Shown here: positions 1-7,350 of the stretch, in pieces
How positions within the stretch are numbered: the stretch's first letter is position 1
How the letters are laid out: the number at the start of each line of letters is the position of its first letter
Source of the DNA: Thermoplasmata archaeon
GTDB taxonomy: Archaea; Thermoplasmatota; Thermoplasmata; Lutacidiplasmatales; UBA184
Assembly: GCA_030038885.1 (NCBI GenBank)
Contig: JASHQY010000010.1
Location: 1-41,703, forward strand
Length of the DNA stretch: 41,703 nucleotides
Reading direction: 5' to 3'
Translations under genes and position numbers: made by a program
Notes under the pieces: model-generated
The model's database searches: none
What the model was told of the DNA's origin: nothing
The model's input: the letters and a program-made list of their open reading frames with translations, nothing else

Positions 1-361
1 CCTCGGCGAGGTCCTCCCGGGGCACGGTGACGCGGGCCGAGGTCTCGCCCAGCAGTGTTGAGAACTCGTCAAGGTCGAACGGCCGCTCGAGCGCGATCAA
101 GGGCATCGGTGTTCCGGTCGCGGGAGTTGGGGCCAGGCCGGAGGACGTGGGGGAGGGGGTGGAGGGGGTGGACGGGGTCCGGGCGACCGGGGGGGACGGA
201 GCGGGCGGTCCCTTGACCGAGAGGGCGGGGTCCTTCGGGGGATACTTGTCGAGCACGGGGGAGGCGTCCCGGCCCACGAACCGTGGGGGGGCCGCCGCGC
301 GGCGTCGTCCGGGCGGGGAGTGGGAGCGCTTCTTCCGCGGCGGGGTTCGCTGGCGCGGCAT
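1..361 (-). CDS. Hypothetical protein, partial (N-terminal part)
   Basis: An open frame runs from ATG at 361 leftwards to the window edge without a stop, giving 120 codons. The N-terminus is very basic (MPRQRTPPRKKRSHSPPGRR), followed by a Pro/Thr/Ser-rich low-complexity linker at about residues 40-85. A more ordinary, acidic and probably folded segment then begins near residue 87 (PLIALERPFDLDEFSTLLGE). The start is supported by a TATA-like element on the same strand about 28 nt upstream (388-396), matching the leaderless pattern of many genes here. I do not recognise the family. The rest of the protein lies outside the window, so the domain that would identify it may be missing. Confidence 0.6.
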   Translation of the reverse strand, partial: MPRQRTPPRKKRSHSPPGRRRAAAPPRFVGRDASPVLDKYPPKDPALSVKGPPAPSPPVARTPSTPSTPSPTSSGLAPTPATGTPMPLIALERPFDLDEFSTLLGETSARVTVPREDLAE

Positions 362-387
362 GCTCACCCCCCGGGAGACCCGTGAGA

Positions 388-396
388 GGATAAACT
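388..396 (-). promoter_or_regulatory. TATA-like promoter element of the left-edge gene
   Basis: The minus strand reads AGTTTATCC about 28 nt before the ATG at 361, the spacing expected for a leaderless archaeal transcript. Confidence 0.45.
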
Positions 397-629
397 ACCG
401 GGCGAGGAGGGTCTCACGGTGGGAGCGCCTACCAGGGAAGCGGTCTTCGGGCGCAAGGTCCGTCCAAAGGGCTGGTTTTCGGGGTTTGTAGCGAAGAAGA
501 CCGTGCGACCGTCCGTCACGGAGCGCGTTCTTTGTAGCGCTAGTGACGACACATGGATTATGTAGGTTGGAGTGGGTGGTGCGGAAGAGCCGCCCCGCAT
601 GCGGGGGGGCCCGAAATGGAGAAACGAGA

Positions 630-2342
630 ATGCCGGCACGCGTGATGAAGGAGTTCCAAGCCCCCCGGGGCCTCCCCCGGAAGACGGCCTCGGTTTGCCC
701 CGAATGCATCAAGGTCATCCCGGCGATCGTCCGGGAGAAGGACGGCCGGGTCATCATGGAGAAGACCTGCCGTACCCACGGCTACTTCTGGGACATCATC
801 TCGAACGACGTCGACTTCTACCTCCGGATGGAGGTGTACGCGCACGATGGGGTCGGCTACGAGAACCCCTACTACGACAAGTTCCGCGGATGCCCGACGA
901 CCTGCGGAATGTGCAGCCACCACAAGTCCCACACGGGCCTCGCGCTGATCGATCTGACGAACCGCTGCAATCTGAAGTGCCCGGTCTGCTTCGCGAACGC
1001 GAACGCCGCCGGCTACGTCTTCGAGCCGACGCGCGAGCAGATCCACTTCATGCTGAAGACGCTCCGGGAGCAGAAGCCGGTCGGAACGGTCGCGGTGCAG
1101 TTCTCGGGAGGGGAGCCGACCCTGTCCCCGCTCTTCCTGGACGCCGTCTCGATGGCCCGGGACCTCGGGTTCAAGCAGGTCCAGGTCGCGACGAACGGTA
1201 TCCGGGTCGCGAACGAGCCCGGCTTTGCCCAGGCGTGCCGCGACTCGGGCCTCCACACGCTCTACCTGCAGTTCGACGGGCTGGACGACGAGATCTACCG
1301 GAAGGTCCGGGGGGTCCCGCTGCTGAAGGTCAAGCAGAAGGCGATCCAGGCGGCCCGCGAGACCCACTCCTCGGCCGCCGAGCTCGCGGCGGGCAAGCCG
1401 GACAAGCCGCTCTCGGTCGTGCTCGTCCCGACGCTGGTCGGCGGGTTCAATGAGAAGGAGATCTGGCCGACCGTCAAGTTCGCGATCGACAACATCGACG
1501 TCGTGCGGGGCGTCAACTTCCAGCCGGTCGCGCTGACCGCGCGGATCCCCGACAAGGACCGCTTCCAGATGCGGTTCACCCAGTCGGACCTGGTGCGGAT
1601 CCTGTGCACGGAGGGGCCCTTCGAGAAGTCGGACTTCTTCCCGGTCCCGTCGGTGGCACCGATCTCCGAGCTCGTCTCGATCATCCACGGGGAGGAGAAG
1701 ATGACCCTGACCACCCACCCCGGCTGCGGGTGCGCGACGTTCGCCTTCATCTCCCAGGACGGGCAGAAGATCACGCCGCTCCCCCGGTTCATGGACGTCG
1801 ACGGGTTCTTCGAGAACGTCGAGTCGATGATCGAGAAGTACCGGGACGCGCGGTTCTCGCGGGTCCGCACGGCCGTCGCGGGCGCCCGCCTGCTGCACGA
1901 CGTGTCGAAGTTCTTCGATTTCTCGAAGGCTCCGGAAGGGCTCAGCGAGAAGAACTGCGTCAAGGTGATCGCGGGGATCTTCACCGAGGGGAACAAGGAA
2001 GCCCTCGCGAAGTTCACCTGGCGCACGCTCTACATCGGGAACATGCACTTCCAGGACGCGTACGACTACGATATCCAGCGCCTGATGCGCTGCGACATCC
2101 ACTACGCGGTCCCGGACGGGCGGGTCATCCCGTTCTGCTCGTACAACTCGGGCCCGATCTACCGGACGGAGGTCGAGAAGAAGTTCTCGATCCCGATCCC
2201 GGACTGGCAGGCCGCGAAGAAGCAGGGCGGCTCGCCGCTGAAGACCATCGAGACGATGGGGGTCAACGGCGAGGTCGTGGTCGACCCCGAGTACTACAAG
2301 GTCCGGGCGCTCAAGGGCGCGCCGGGCATGTCCTCGGCGTAG
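630..2342 (+). CDS. tes: Tetraether lipid synthase, radical SAM (Tes)
   Basis: This 570-residue radical SAM protein matches the Tes family (Methanocaldococcus MJ0619), which joins two archaeol phytanyl ends to make macrocyclic and tetraether membrane lipids. The radical SAM cluster motif CX3CX2C is at Cys113, Cys117 and Cys120 (CNLKCPVC). Extra cysteine groups precede it: CPEC at 23-26, and Cys88/92/95 in GCPTTCGMC. These fit the auxiliary iron-sulfur and rubredoxin-like iron sites known in Tes. The SAM-binding motif FSGGEPTL follows. An upstream in-frame ATG exists at 543, but homology begins near MPARVMKEF. The ATG at 630 has a GGAG element at 618-621 at good spacing, so 630 is preferred. 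The gene stands alone, with a roughly 270-nt upstream region. Confidence in the family is high; the precise lipid product is inferred. Confidence 0.9.
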   Translation: MPARVMKEFQAPRGLPRKTASVCPECIKVIPAIVREKDGRVIMEKTCRTHGYFWDIISNDVDFYLRMEVYAHDGVGYENPYYDKFRGCPTTCGMCSHHKSHTGLALIDLTNRCNLKCPVCFANANAAGYVFEPTREQIHFMLKTLREQKPVGTVAVQFSGGEPTLSPLFLDAVSMARDLGFKQVQVATNGIRVANEPGFAQACRDSGLHTLYLQFDGLDDEIYRKVRGVPLLKVKQKAIQAARETHSSAAELAAGKPDKPLSVVLVPTLVGGFNEKEIWPTVKFAIDNIDVVRGVNFQPVALTARIPDKDRFQMRFTQSDLVRILCTEGPFEKSDFFPVPSVAPISELVSIIHGEEKMTLTTHPGCGCATFAFISQDGQKITPLPRFMDVDGFFENVESMIEKYRDARFSRVRTAVAGARLLHDVSKFFDFSKAPEGLSEKNCVKVIAGIFTEGNKEALAKFTWRTLYIGNMHFQDAYDYDIQRLMRCDIHYAVPDGRVIPFCSYNSGPIYRTEVEKKFSIPIPDWQAAKKQGGSPLKTIETMGVNGEVVVDPEYYKVRALKGAPGMSSA

Positions 2343-2392
2343 GGCATCGCCCGGGGAGGTTCCGCCTCCCCGGTGACAACCCCTTCGGCCGT

Positions 2393-2851
2393 CTATTCTT
2401 CGACCCCTTCGAACAGCGTGGCGCCCGCGCGCCGCCACCGCTGCGCAGCCGGCCCAGAGGCACGGCCCGACGACCCGAGTCGCTGGTCGATCCGCCGCCA
2501 GATCGCCGTCGCGGGGACCGGGGAGGGGGCGGCCGCGCGCGACGGTTTCGCGTCGGCGTGCTCGCCGAGCCAGCGGACCGCCGCCTCGATGTGCTTGCAC
2601 GTGCCCAGCCCGCGCCGGGCGAAGTCCGTGCACGTGCAGAGCGCGACGTCCCGCCCCGGGAATTCCGGGAGCATCACGAGGTACCCCGTGCCGTGCAGCG
2701 GGTTGCGCACCTCGAGGAGAGGGTACGGCTGCCGGGAGCGGAGTCGAACATCGAGCGGCTCCTCGAGCGAGCGGGTCCGTCGCTGGTCGACCGCGTCCGG
2801 CCGGGCCGGCGGAGGGACGCGCCGCCCCGGCTCGCGGGCTCGGGGGGACAT
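2393..2851 (-). CDS. SWIM zinc-finger protein
   Basis: A 152-residue protein whose centre carries a SWIM-type zinc-binding motif, CxCx(10)CxH, at Cys72, Cys74, Cys85 and His87 (CTCTDFARRGLGTCKHIEAA). SWIM domains bind DNA or protein and occur alone or fused to SNF2 helicases. The segment before the motif (about 29-70) resembles the part that precedes SWIM in helicase-linked proteins, but no helicase domain is present. The first 25 residues are Arg/Pro-rich and the C-terminal 50 are Ala-rich and probably less conserved. A TATA-like GATAAG at 2875-2880 supports ATG 2851. It is convergent with tes, with a 50-nt gap. Role unknown. Confidence 0.7.
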   Translation of the reverse strand: MSPRAREPGRRVPPPARPDAVDQRRTRSLEEPLDVRLRSRQPYPLLEVRNPLHGTGYLVMLPEFPGRDVALCTCTDFARRGLGTCKHIEAAVRWLGEHADAKPSRAAAPSPVPATAIWRRIDQRLGSSGRASGPAAQRWRRAGATLFEGVEE

Positions 2852-2874
2852 GCCCGCCCCAGGGCCCCCGGCTC

Positions 2875-2880
2875 CTTATC
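2875..2880 (-). promoter_or_regulatory. TATA-like element of the SWIM gene
   Basis: GATAAG on the minus strand, about 26 nt before ATG 2851, fits a leaderless start. Confidence 0.4.
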
Positions 2881-2991
2881 CCGCGCGGTCGGTCGAGGGA
2901 GACCGGGCAAACGTAGAAATGGCGCCAGCACCCCGTCCTCGCCCATGACGCGCTCCCGGCCGGTGGGGGCCGGCGCCCACGTCGGTCACCG

Positions 2992-4341
2992 ATGATCAAC
3001 GCCACCACCGAGTTCATCACCGGCCTCTTCCTGCTGGTGGCCTCCGCGGTCATCGTCGGGGAGATCTTCACCCACTTCGGCCAGGCCGCCCTGGTCGGGC
3101 AGCTCCTGGTCGGGGTGCTCCTCGGCCCCACGCTGCTCGGCGACACGCTCGGGATCACGTCGGCCAGCGTCGCCCCGGAGTTCACGGGCCTCCAGACGCT
3201 CGCGACGTTCTTCATCCTCCTGATGGCCGGCCTCTCGGTGAGCCCGAAGGCCCTGCGGGAGACGGGGCTCCCCTCGGCGCTCCTCGGCATCGGGATGTTC
3301 TTCATCCCGTTCCTCTTCGGCGCCGGCCTCGTCCACCTCCTGTACCCCCAGTTCGGCTCGCTGCTCGACCTGTTCGTCGCGCTCGCGATCTCGATCACCG
3401 CGCTGCCCGTGCTCGGCGTGATGCTTCGGGAGTTCGACCTGCTCGACACGCGGTTCGGGGTCACGCTCCTGAACGGATCGGTCGTGAACGAGCTCGCGGC
3501 CGTTACCGTGTTCGCGATCCTCCTCCGCCTCGAAGCGCGCGGCGGGAGCGCGCTCGGCAGCATCGGGATCGCGGTCGGGACGGCCTTCCTCTTCCTCGGC
3601 ACGGTCGTCGCGGCCTACTTCGTCCTGCGGTACCTGGGCGACCGGCCCGGATGGAAGCGGTTCGTCCAGCGGTTCCGCGCCACGTGGAACACCCGCGAGG
3701 CCGGGTTCGCGCTCCTGATCGTGGTCGGCCTCGCGTCGGCCCTCTACTCGCAGTTCCTCGGGCTGACGTTCATCGTCGGCGCGTTCTACGCGGGGATCCT
3801 GATCACGCCCGAAGTCACCGGCCCGAAGGTGCACCGATCGATCAGCCTGGTCTTCGACTCGGTCACGTGGGGGTTCTTCATCCCGCTGTTCTTCGCGCTG
3901 GTCGGCTACGACACGAACTTCCGGCTGATCGGCATCAGCTACGTCGCGCTGATCGCGTTCTCGGCGATCGTGATCTACGCGGTCGCCTCGAAGTTCCTGG
4001 TCGGGGCGGCGCTCGCGCGCGCGCTCAGCTGGTCGGTCGACGAGTCGTTCTCGGCGGGGTTCCTGATCACGAGCCGCGGCGCGGTCGAGCTCGCGATGGC
4101 GGTCATCCTCGTGGGGCTCGGAGTGTTCAACCAGACGGAGTTCACGATCGTGGCCGGTGCGGGTCTCATCACGACGATCGTCGCGCCGCTCGGCGCCCGG
4201 CCGTTCGTGACCGCGATGAAGGCGGCCCGGTACCGCGCGCGCAGGGCGGTCGGGCCCCCGCCGCCGGAGTGGGTCGGCACGGTCTACCTGCCGCCGGGGC
4301 CGGTCTCCGAGCGCCCGGACCTTCCGGTCACGGGCCGCTAG
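2992..4341 (+). CDS. Cation/proton antiporter, CPA2 (Kef/NapA) type
   Basis: A 449-residue integral membrane protein with about a dozen hydrophobic helices. It opens with the typical CPA2 first helices (FLLVASAVIVGEIFTHFGQA, then LLVGVLLGPTLLG) and has a middle segment LFVALAISITALPVLGVMLR that resembles the antiporter core. The C-terminal ~40 residues are Pro-rich and probably cytoplasmic. No RCK/TrkA-N regulatory domain is attached, which distinguishes it from full-length Kef channels. It should exchange Na+ or K+ for H+ across the membrane; the ion cannot be read from the sequence. It is followed after 66 nt by the small membrane protein at 4408, which has its own TATA-like element. Confidence 0.85.
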   Translation: MINATTEFITGLFLLVASAVIVGEIFTHFGQAALVGQLLVGVLLGPTLLGDTLGITSASVAPEFTGLQTLATFFILLMAGLSVSPKALRETGLPSALLGIGMFFIPFLFGAGLVHLLYPQFGSLLDLFVALAISITALPVLGVMLREFDLLDTRFGVTLLNGSVVNELAAVTVFAILLRLEARGGSALGSIGIAVGTAFLFLGTVVAAYFVLRYLGDRPGWKRFVQRFRATWNTREAGFALLIVVGLASALYSQFLGLTFIVGAFYAGILITPEVTGPKVHRSISLVFDSVTWGFFIPLFFALVGYDTNFRLIGISYVALIAFSAIVIYAVASKFLVGAALARALSWSVDESFSAGFLITSRGAVELAMAVILVGLGVFNQTEFTIVAGAGLITTIVAPLGARPFVTAMKAARYRARRAVGPPPPEWVGTVYLPPGPVSERPDLPVTGR

Positions 4342-4379
4342 GTCGGCGGGGCGGGCCACCCCCCACCGCCTCGGCACGG

Positions 4380-4385
4380 TTATCT
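4380..4385 (+). promoter_or_regulatory. TATA-like element before the small membrane protein
   Basis: TTATCT lies about 25 nt upstream of ATG 4408, in the short gap after the antiporter gene. Confidence 0.4.
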
Positions 4386-4407
4386 TCCCGCCGCCGCGTC
4401 CCGGTCG

Positions 4408-4632
4408 ATGTCCGGCGAAGCGGCGGCGCCGAGGGCCCCGGCCCGGCGGGGACTGACCCGAATCCAGAAGATCGGGCTCGGTCTCCTCTCGACGCTGGTG
4501 GGCCTCGCGCTCCTGTCGTCCCTCCTCCCCTCGGCGCCCGAGCGGCTCGGCTACGTGCTCCCGGCGGCCGCCGTCGGTCTCCTCCTCCTCTGGATCGGGG
4601 GGATCCTCATGGGGATCGGAAGCCGGTCGTGA
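4408..4632 (+). CDS. Small two-helix membrane protein
   Basis: A 74-residue protein with a short basic, Ala/Pro-rich N-terminus and two clear hydrophobic helices (about 26-41 and 49-71) joined by a short loop. No catalytic motif is visible and I do not recognise the family. The stop codon overlaps the GTG start of the downstream HAD phosphatase by four bases (GTGA), so the two are probably translationally coupled. The tight coupling suggests a shared process, but nothing in the sequence says which. Confidence 0.6.
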   Translation: MSGEAAAPRAPARRGLTRIQKIGLGLLSTLVGLALLSSLLPSAPERLGYVLPAAAVGLLLLWIGGILMGIGSRS

Positions 4633-5294
4633 CCGCTCTCCCGGGCGGGCCGCCACCGTGGTCGCTGGTCAGCGTCGACGTCGACGGGACCCTCACAACG
4701 GTCCATGGATGGCAGGTCATCGCGGGGCGCCTCGGCCGCCGTCGGGAGTTCGAGCGGACCCAGCGGCGCTTCCTCGCCCGCGAGATCGGAGAGGACGAGC
4801 ACCTCGAGGACATGCTCCGCCTCGCCGAGGGTCGGCGGATCGAGGAGGTCGAGGCGGCGCTCGACGCGACCCCCCACCTCCGCGAGATCGCGGCGGGGGT
4901 CCGGCTGCTCCACGACCAGGGCTCCCGCGTCGCGCTGCTGACCCACAACCCTCCGTACATCTGCGCGTGGTACGCCCGCCGGTTCGGGTTCGACGACTTC
5001 GACGGAACCGGCGCCCAGCCGGTGGTGGACGGCGTGATCGGCCGGCCGAGCGCGGTGCGGGCCGACAAGCCCGCCGGCCTCGCGCGGCTGGCCGCGCGGG
5101 CCGGGACCTCCTGGGACCGGGTCGTCCACGTCGGCGACGGGTGGGCGGACGCGGCGCTGTTCCCCCGCGTCGGCCGGGGGATCGCGCTCAACTCCCGGCT
5201 GCCGGAGGTCGATCGGGCCGCGGACCTCGCGCTCCACACGTCGAGCTTCCGGGCGGTCGCACGCCGCATTGGGTCCCTCGGTCCCCGGACGTGA
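4629..5294 (+). CDS. HAD-superfamily phosphatase, SerB-like
   Basis: A 221-residue HAD hydrolase. Motif I is SVDVDGTLT, with nucleophile Asp17 and acid/base Asp19. The residues LLTHN form motif II, RADKPAG supplies the motif III lysine, and VGDGWAD (Asp170, Asp174) is motif IV for Mg2+. A helical cap of roughly 70 residues follows motif I (about 35-85), as in the phosphoserine-phosphatase-like subgroup. The gene starts with GTG at 4629, overlapping the previous stop by four bases, and reads straight into motif I. The substrate is probably a small phosphorylated metabolite, such as phosphoserine or a sugar or alcohol phosphate, but cannot be assigned. Confidence 0.8.
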   Translation: MTALPGGPPPWSLVSVDVDGTLTTVHGWQVIAGRLGRRREFERTQRRFLAREIGEDEHLEDMLRLAEGRRIEEVEAALDATPHLREIAAGVRLLHDQGSRVALLTHNPPYICAWYARRFGFDDFDGTGAQPVVDGVIGRPSAVRADKPAGLARLAARAGTSWDRVVHVGDGWADAALFPRVGRGIALNSRLPEVDRAADLALHTSSFRAVARRIGSLGPRT

Positions 5295-5320
5295 ACTCTG
5301 ACCCCCGGTTCTCAGAATTC

Positions 5321-5326
5321 TTATAG
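5321..5326 (+). promoter_or_regulatory. TATA-like element for the gene at 5351
   Basis: TTATAG lies about 27 nt upstream of ATG 5351, in the 56-nt gap after the HAD gene. Confidence 0.5.
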
Positions 5327-5350
5327 CAGGGAGCCCGCCTCGGTGGGCCG

Positions 5351-5932
5351 ATGGAGTACGTGATCCTCCGGGCGATCCACCCGTCCTGGCTCACGATGCA
5401 GCTCCCGCTCGAGGTCGGGGAGCTGATCCGATTCTGTCCGGAGGACCGGAGCGGCCCCGAGGCGAGCCGGGCGATCTCGTTCCTCGCCCGCGGTCCGGGG
5501 ATCGTGCGGGTGATCGCCACCCACCCGGCCCGCGAGGCGCTCGCGGTCGAGACCGTTCGGGGGCGGCTGCTCGCGACCGCGCGCCCCGGCCAGCGGCGCA
5601 TCTTCAGCCTCCCGACGGCGGTCCTCCGCCACCTGAACCTCCAGGTCTACTCCCGCGGACCCCGGGCGGGTCGGGGAACGGACGATCGAACGGTCTGGTT
5701 CGTCCCCGCGCCCGAGTACTACGAGTACCGCGCGGTCGTGGAGGCGGGCCGGGCCTGGTCGGGACCGTCGAACGGTCCGTTCGCCCACGTCTACGCCGCG
5801 AAGTCGCTGGTTCCCTTCCCGCGGGAGCTCGCCCAGCTCGCCGAGCTCGAGCTCCGGATCGAAGAGGAGGAGTGGCGGCCCGCGATCGAGACGCTGCAGC
5901 GCGTCGGGCGGGGTCGTCGGGTGGTCCTGTGA
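5351..5932 (+). CDS. Conserved-looking hypothetical protein
   Basis: A 193-residue soluble protein I do not recognise. It has a beta-rich N-terminal half with no hydrophobic helix. The segment GQRRIFSLPTAVLRHLNLQV (about 79-98) is reminiscent of the strand-helix pattern of AbrB-like DNA-binding swapped hairpins, but this is only a resemblance. A YYEYR-containing segment follows, and the C-terminus is an acidic and then basic amphipathic helix. ATG 5351 is supported by a TATA-like element at the usual leaderless distance. It is monocistronic: the next gene has its own strong TATA box. Confidence 0.55.
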   Translation: MEYVILRAIHPSWLTMQLPLEVGELIRFCPEDRSGPEASRAISFLARGPGIVRVIATHPAREALAVETVRGRLLATARPGQRRIFSLPTAVLRHLNLQVYSRGPRAGRGTDDRTVWFVPAPEYYEYRAVVEAGRAWSGPSNGPFAHVYAAKSLVPFPRELAQLAELELRIEEEEWRPAIETLQRVGRGRRVVL

Positions 5933-5994
5933 GCGGGGTCCCGGCCCGACGCCGAAGGGTTATCCGGCAGCTCCGGACGAGATTTTTGCCCAAC

Positions 5995-6003
5995 GTTTTT
6001 ATA
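5995..6003 (+). promoter_or_regulatory. Strong TATA box before the DUF6015-like gene
   Basis: GTTTTTATA lies about 28 nt upstream of ATG 6028 and is one of the best TATA boxes in the window. A T-run just before it (about 5982-5987) may help terminate the upstream transcript. Confidence 0.6.
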
Positions 6004-6027
6004 CGGTGACTTGGGATAGTTCGGGCC

Positions 6028-6684
6028 ATGCGCGGACCGACGCCCGACGCGAAGCCGAATCCTCCGCGGTACACGCTCCGGAACCCCCTTCCGCTGCGGT
6101 CCGAGGCCGACATCCAGCGCACGCGGGCCGGCCTTCCGACCGACGCGGCCCTGACGGACGTCACGGGCCCGGTCGACTTCGACTCGCTCGCGAAGGCGAT
6201 CCGCCGCTCGGTCGGACACGAGGGGATGCGTCCCGAGGACGCCCGCTCGATCGCGGCCCACGTGCTGAACTTCTTCGGGTTCAACGAGCGGATCATCGAC
6301 AACGTGCTGGAGCCGGACGATCGCGACACGTTCTACATGCTCGAGGACACCGGCATCCTCGAGACCGAGCGCGACGAGACGACGCTCTACGACGGCCGGG
6401 AGTGGCGGATCCACTACTGGATGTTCCGCAAGGACCGGATCTTCGAGCTCGCCCGGGAGGAGAGCGCCGCGATGGCGGCCGCCGGCGAGCAGGAGATCGT
6501 CTACTCCTCGAACGCGGCGCGCTCGGGGGGCTTCCATCTGCCCCACGGCGAGCACGGCACCGGCCTCCCCGCCCACGCGGTCTACCACGAGCTCGGGGAC
6601 GAGATCTGGCTCGAGCGCCGGCAGAACCCGATGGCCCCCCCGCCCCCGACGGGCCACGGCCGCCGGCACCCCGCCGACGAGTAG
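6028..6684 (+). CDS. DUF6015-like protein, Thermoplasmata type
   Basis: A 218-residue soluble protein. Its central part (about residues 49-145) has a helical segment, FDSLAKAIRRSVGHEGMRPE, followed by AAHVLNFFGFNERIIDNVLE. A compact motif-rich stretch then contains DRDTFYMLEDTGIL and TLYDGREWRIHYW. This pattern resembles the uncharacterised DUF6015 family of Thermoplasmata as I recall it; I could not run a search. The C-terminal ~70 residues are less ordered and Pro/His-rich. No catalytic residues are evident. The helical, winged-helix-like pattern could suit a regulator, but that is speculation. It has its own strong promoter and stands between two other single genes. Confidence 0.6.
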   Translation: MRGPTPDAKPNPPRYTLRNPLPLRSEADIQRTRAGLPTDAALTDVTGPVDFDSLAKAIRRSVGHEGMRPEDARSIAAHVLNFFGFNERIIDNVLEPDDRDTFYMLEDTGILETERDETTLYDGREWRIHYWMFRKDRIFELAREESAAMAAAGEQEIVYSSNAARSGGFHLPHGEHGTGLPAHAVYHELGDEIWLERRQNPMAPPPPTGHGRRHPADE

Positions 6685-6694
6685 CCGGAACCGC

Positions 6695-6700
6695 TTAATC
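6695..6700 (+). promoter_or_regulatory. TATA-like element for trmY
   Basis: CTTAAT about 27 nt upstream of ATG 6724, just after the preceding stop codon. Confidence 0.4.
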
Positions 6701-6723
6701 GGCGGGGCGGGTCGCGCCCGCCG

Positions 6724-7350
6724 ATGCGCCGCATCCTCCTGCTCGCGCACCGCGTCCCGACGACCGGGAACTTCACGCTGAACGACCTCGCGGGGGGCGC
6801 CGGGCGGATGGACGAGGTCGCCCGCGCGGTCTCGACCGCCTTCACGACGTCGAACGACCTTCGGCGCGACACCGAGATGACGATCCTGTTCTCGTCCGAG
6901 CCCCCGCCGGCCGCCCGGAAGATCGAGCTCGTCGGGGCGCGCCTTCGCTACCTGAACCCCGACGAGCGCTCGACCGCGGCGCTGCTCAAGAACGCCCTCG
7001 TGCGCTCGATCGGCTTCCCGCGGGAGCTCGAGTCGTCCCCCGGCCTCCGGGTCGCCCCGGCCGATCCCGCGCGCGAGCTGGCCGCGTTCCTCCAGCGCCC
7101 GGGCGCGCTCTGGCTGACCGAGGACGGAACGCCCCTCGAGGACTCCCCGTTCGCCGGCGGCGACGTCGGCGTGGTCCTCTCCGACCCGTACGACCCGAGC
7201 GACGCCGAACTCGCGCTGCTCCGGGGGTCGAACGTCCCGCGACGTTCGGTCGGGCCGCGCCGCCTGCGCAGCTCCCAGGTGATCGACGTCGTGCAGAACG
7301 CGCTCGACCGGGCCGAGACCGAGCGCCGGCCGCCCCCTTCCGAACGCTAG
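6724..7350 (+). CDS. trmY: tRNA (pseudouridine54-N1)-methyltransferase TrmY
   Basis: A 208-residue SPOUT-class methyltransferase that makes N1-methylpseudouridine at position 54 of archaeal tRNAs, using SAM. The family signatures are clear: RRILLLAHRVPTTGNFTLND at the N-terminus, GRMDEVARAVSTAF, and YLNPDERSTAALLKNAL (about 77-93). The C-terminal knot region contains DVGVVLSDPYDPS. The length matches the family. The last ~20 residues are a basic, Pro-rich tail. Its TAG stop interlocks with the TAG of the convergent ftsZ-like gene in a shared CTAG (7347-7350). Confidence 0.9.
   Translation: MRRILLLAHRVPTTGNFTLNDLAGGAGRMDEVARAVSTAFTTSNDLRRDTEMTILFSSEPPPAARKIELVGARLRYLNPDERSTAALLKNALVRSIGFPRELESSPGLRVAPADPARELAAFLQRPGALWLTEDGTPLEDSPFAGGDVGVVLSDPYDPSDAELALLRGSNVPRRSVGPRRLRSSQVIDVVQNALDRAETERRPPPSER

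Noticed and set aside
415..470. A tRNA-like or structured RNA upstream of tes
   Set aside because: Short pairing segments exist, but no cloverleaf with a T arm or consistent stem lengths could be built.
27..491. A plus-strand frame of 154 codons at the left edge
   Set aside because: Gly/Arg-rich shadow with no start signal. The opposite strand has a better frame with a TATA-like element at the right spacing.
558..3602. A 1014-codon open frame antisense to tes and the antiporter
   Set aside because: It is a composition shadow of G+C-rich genes: extreme Arg/Asp/Pro/Val content, no domains, and it covers well-identified genes on the other strand. The same applies to the long frames at 13532-16069 (which carries KaiC and receiver genes in another frame), 2986-4656 and 26764-28164, and to the upstream part of the frame at 39259-41691.
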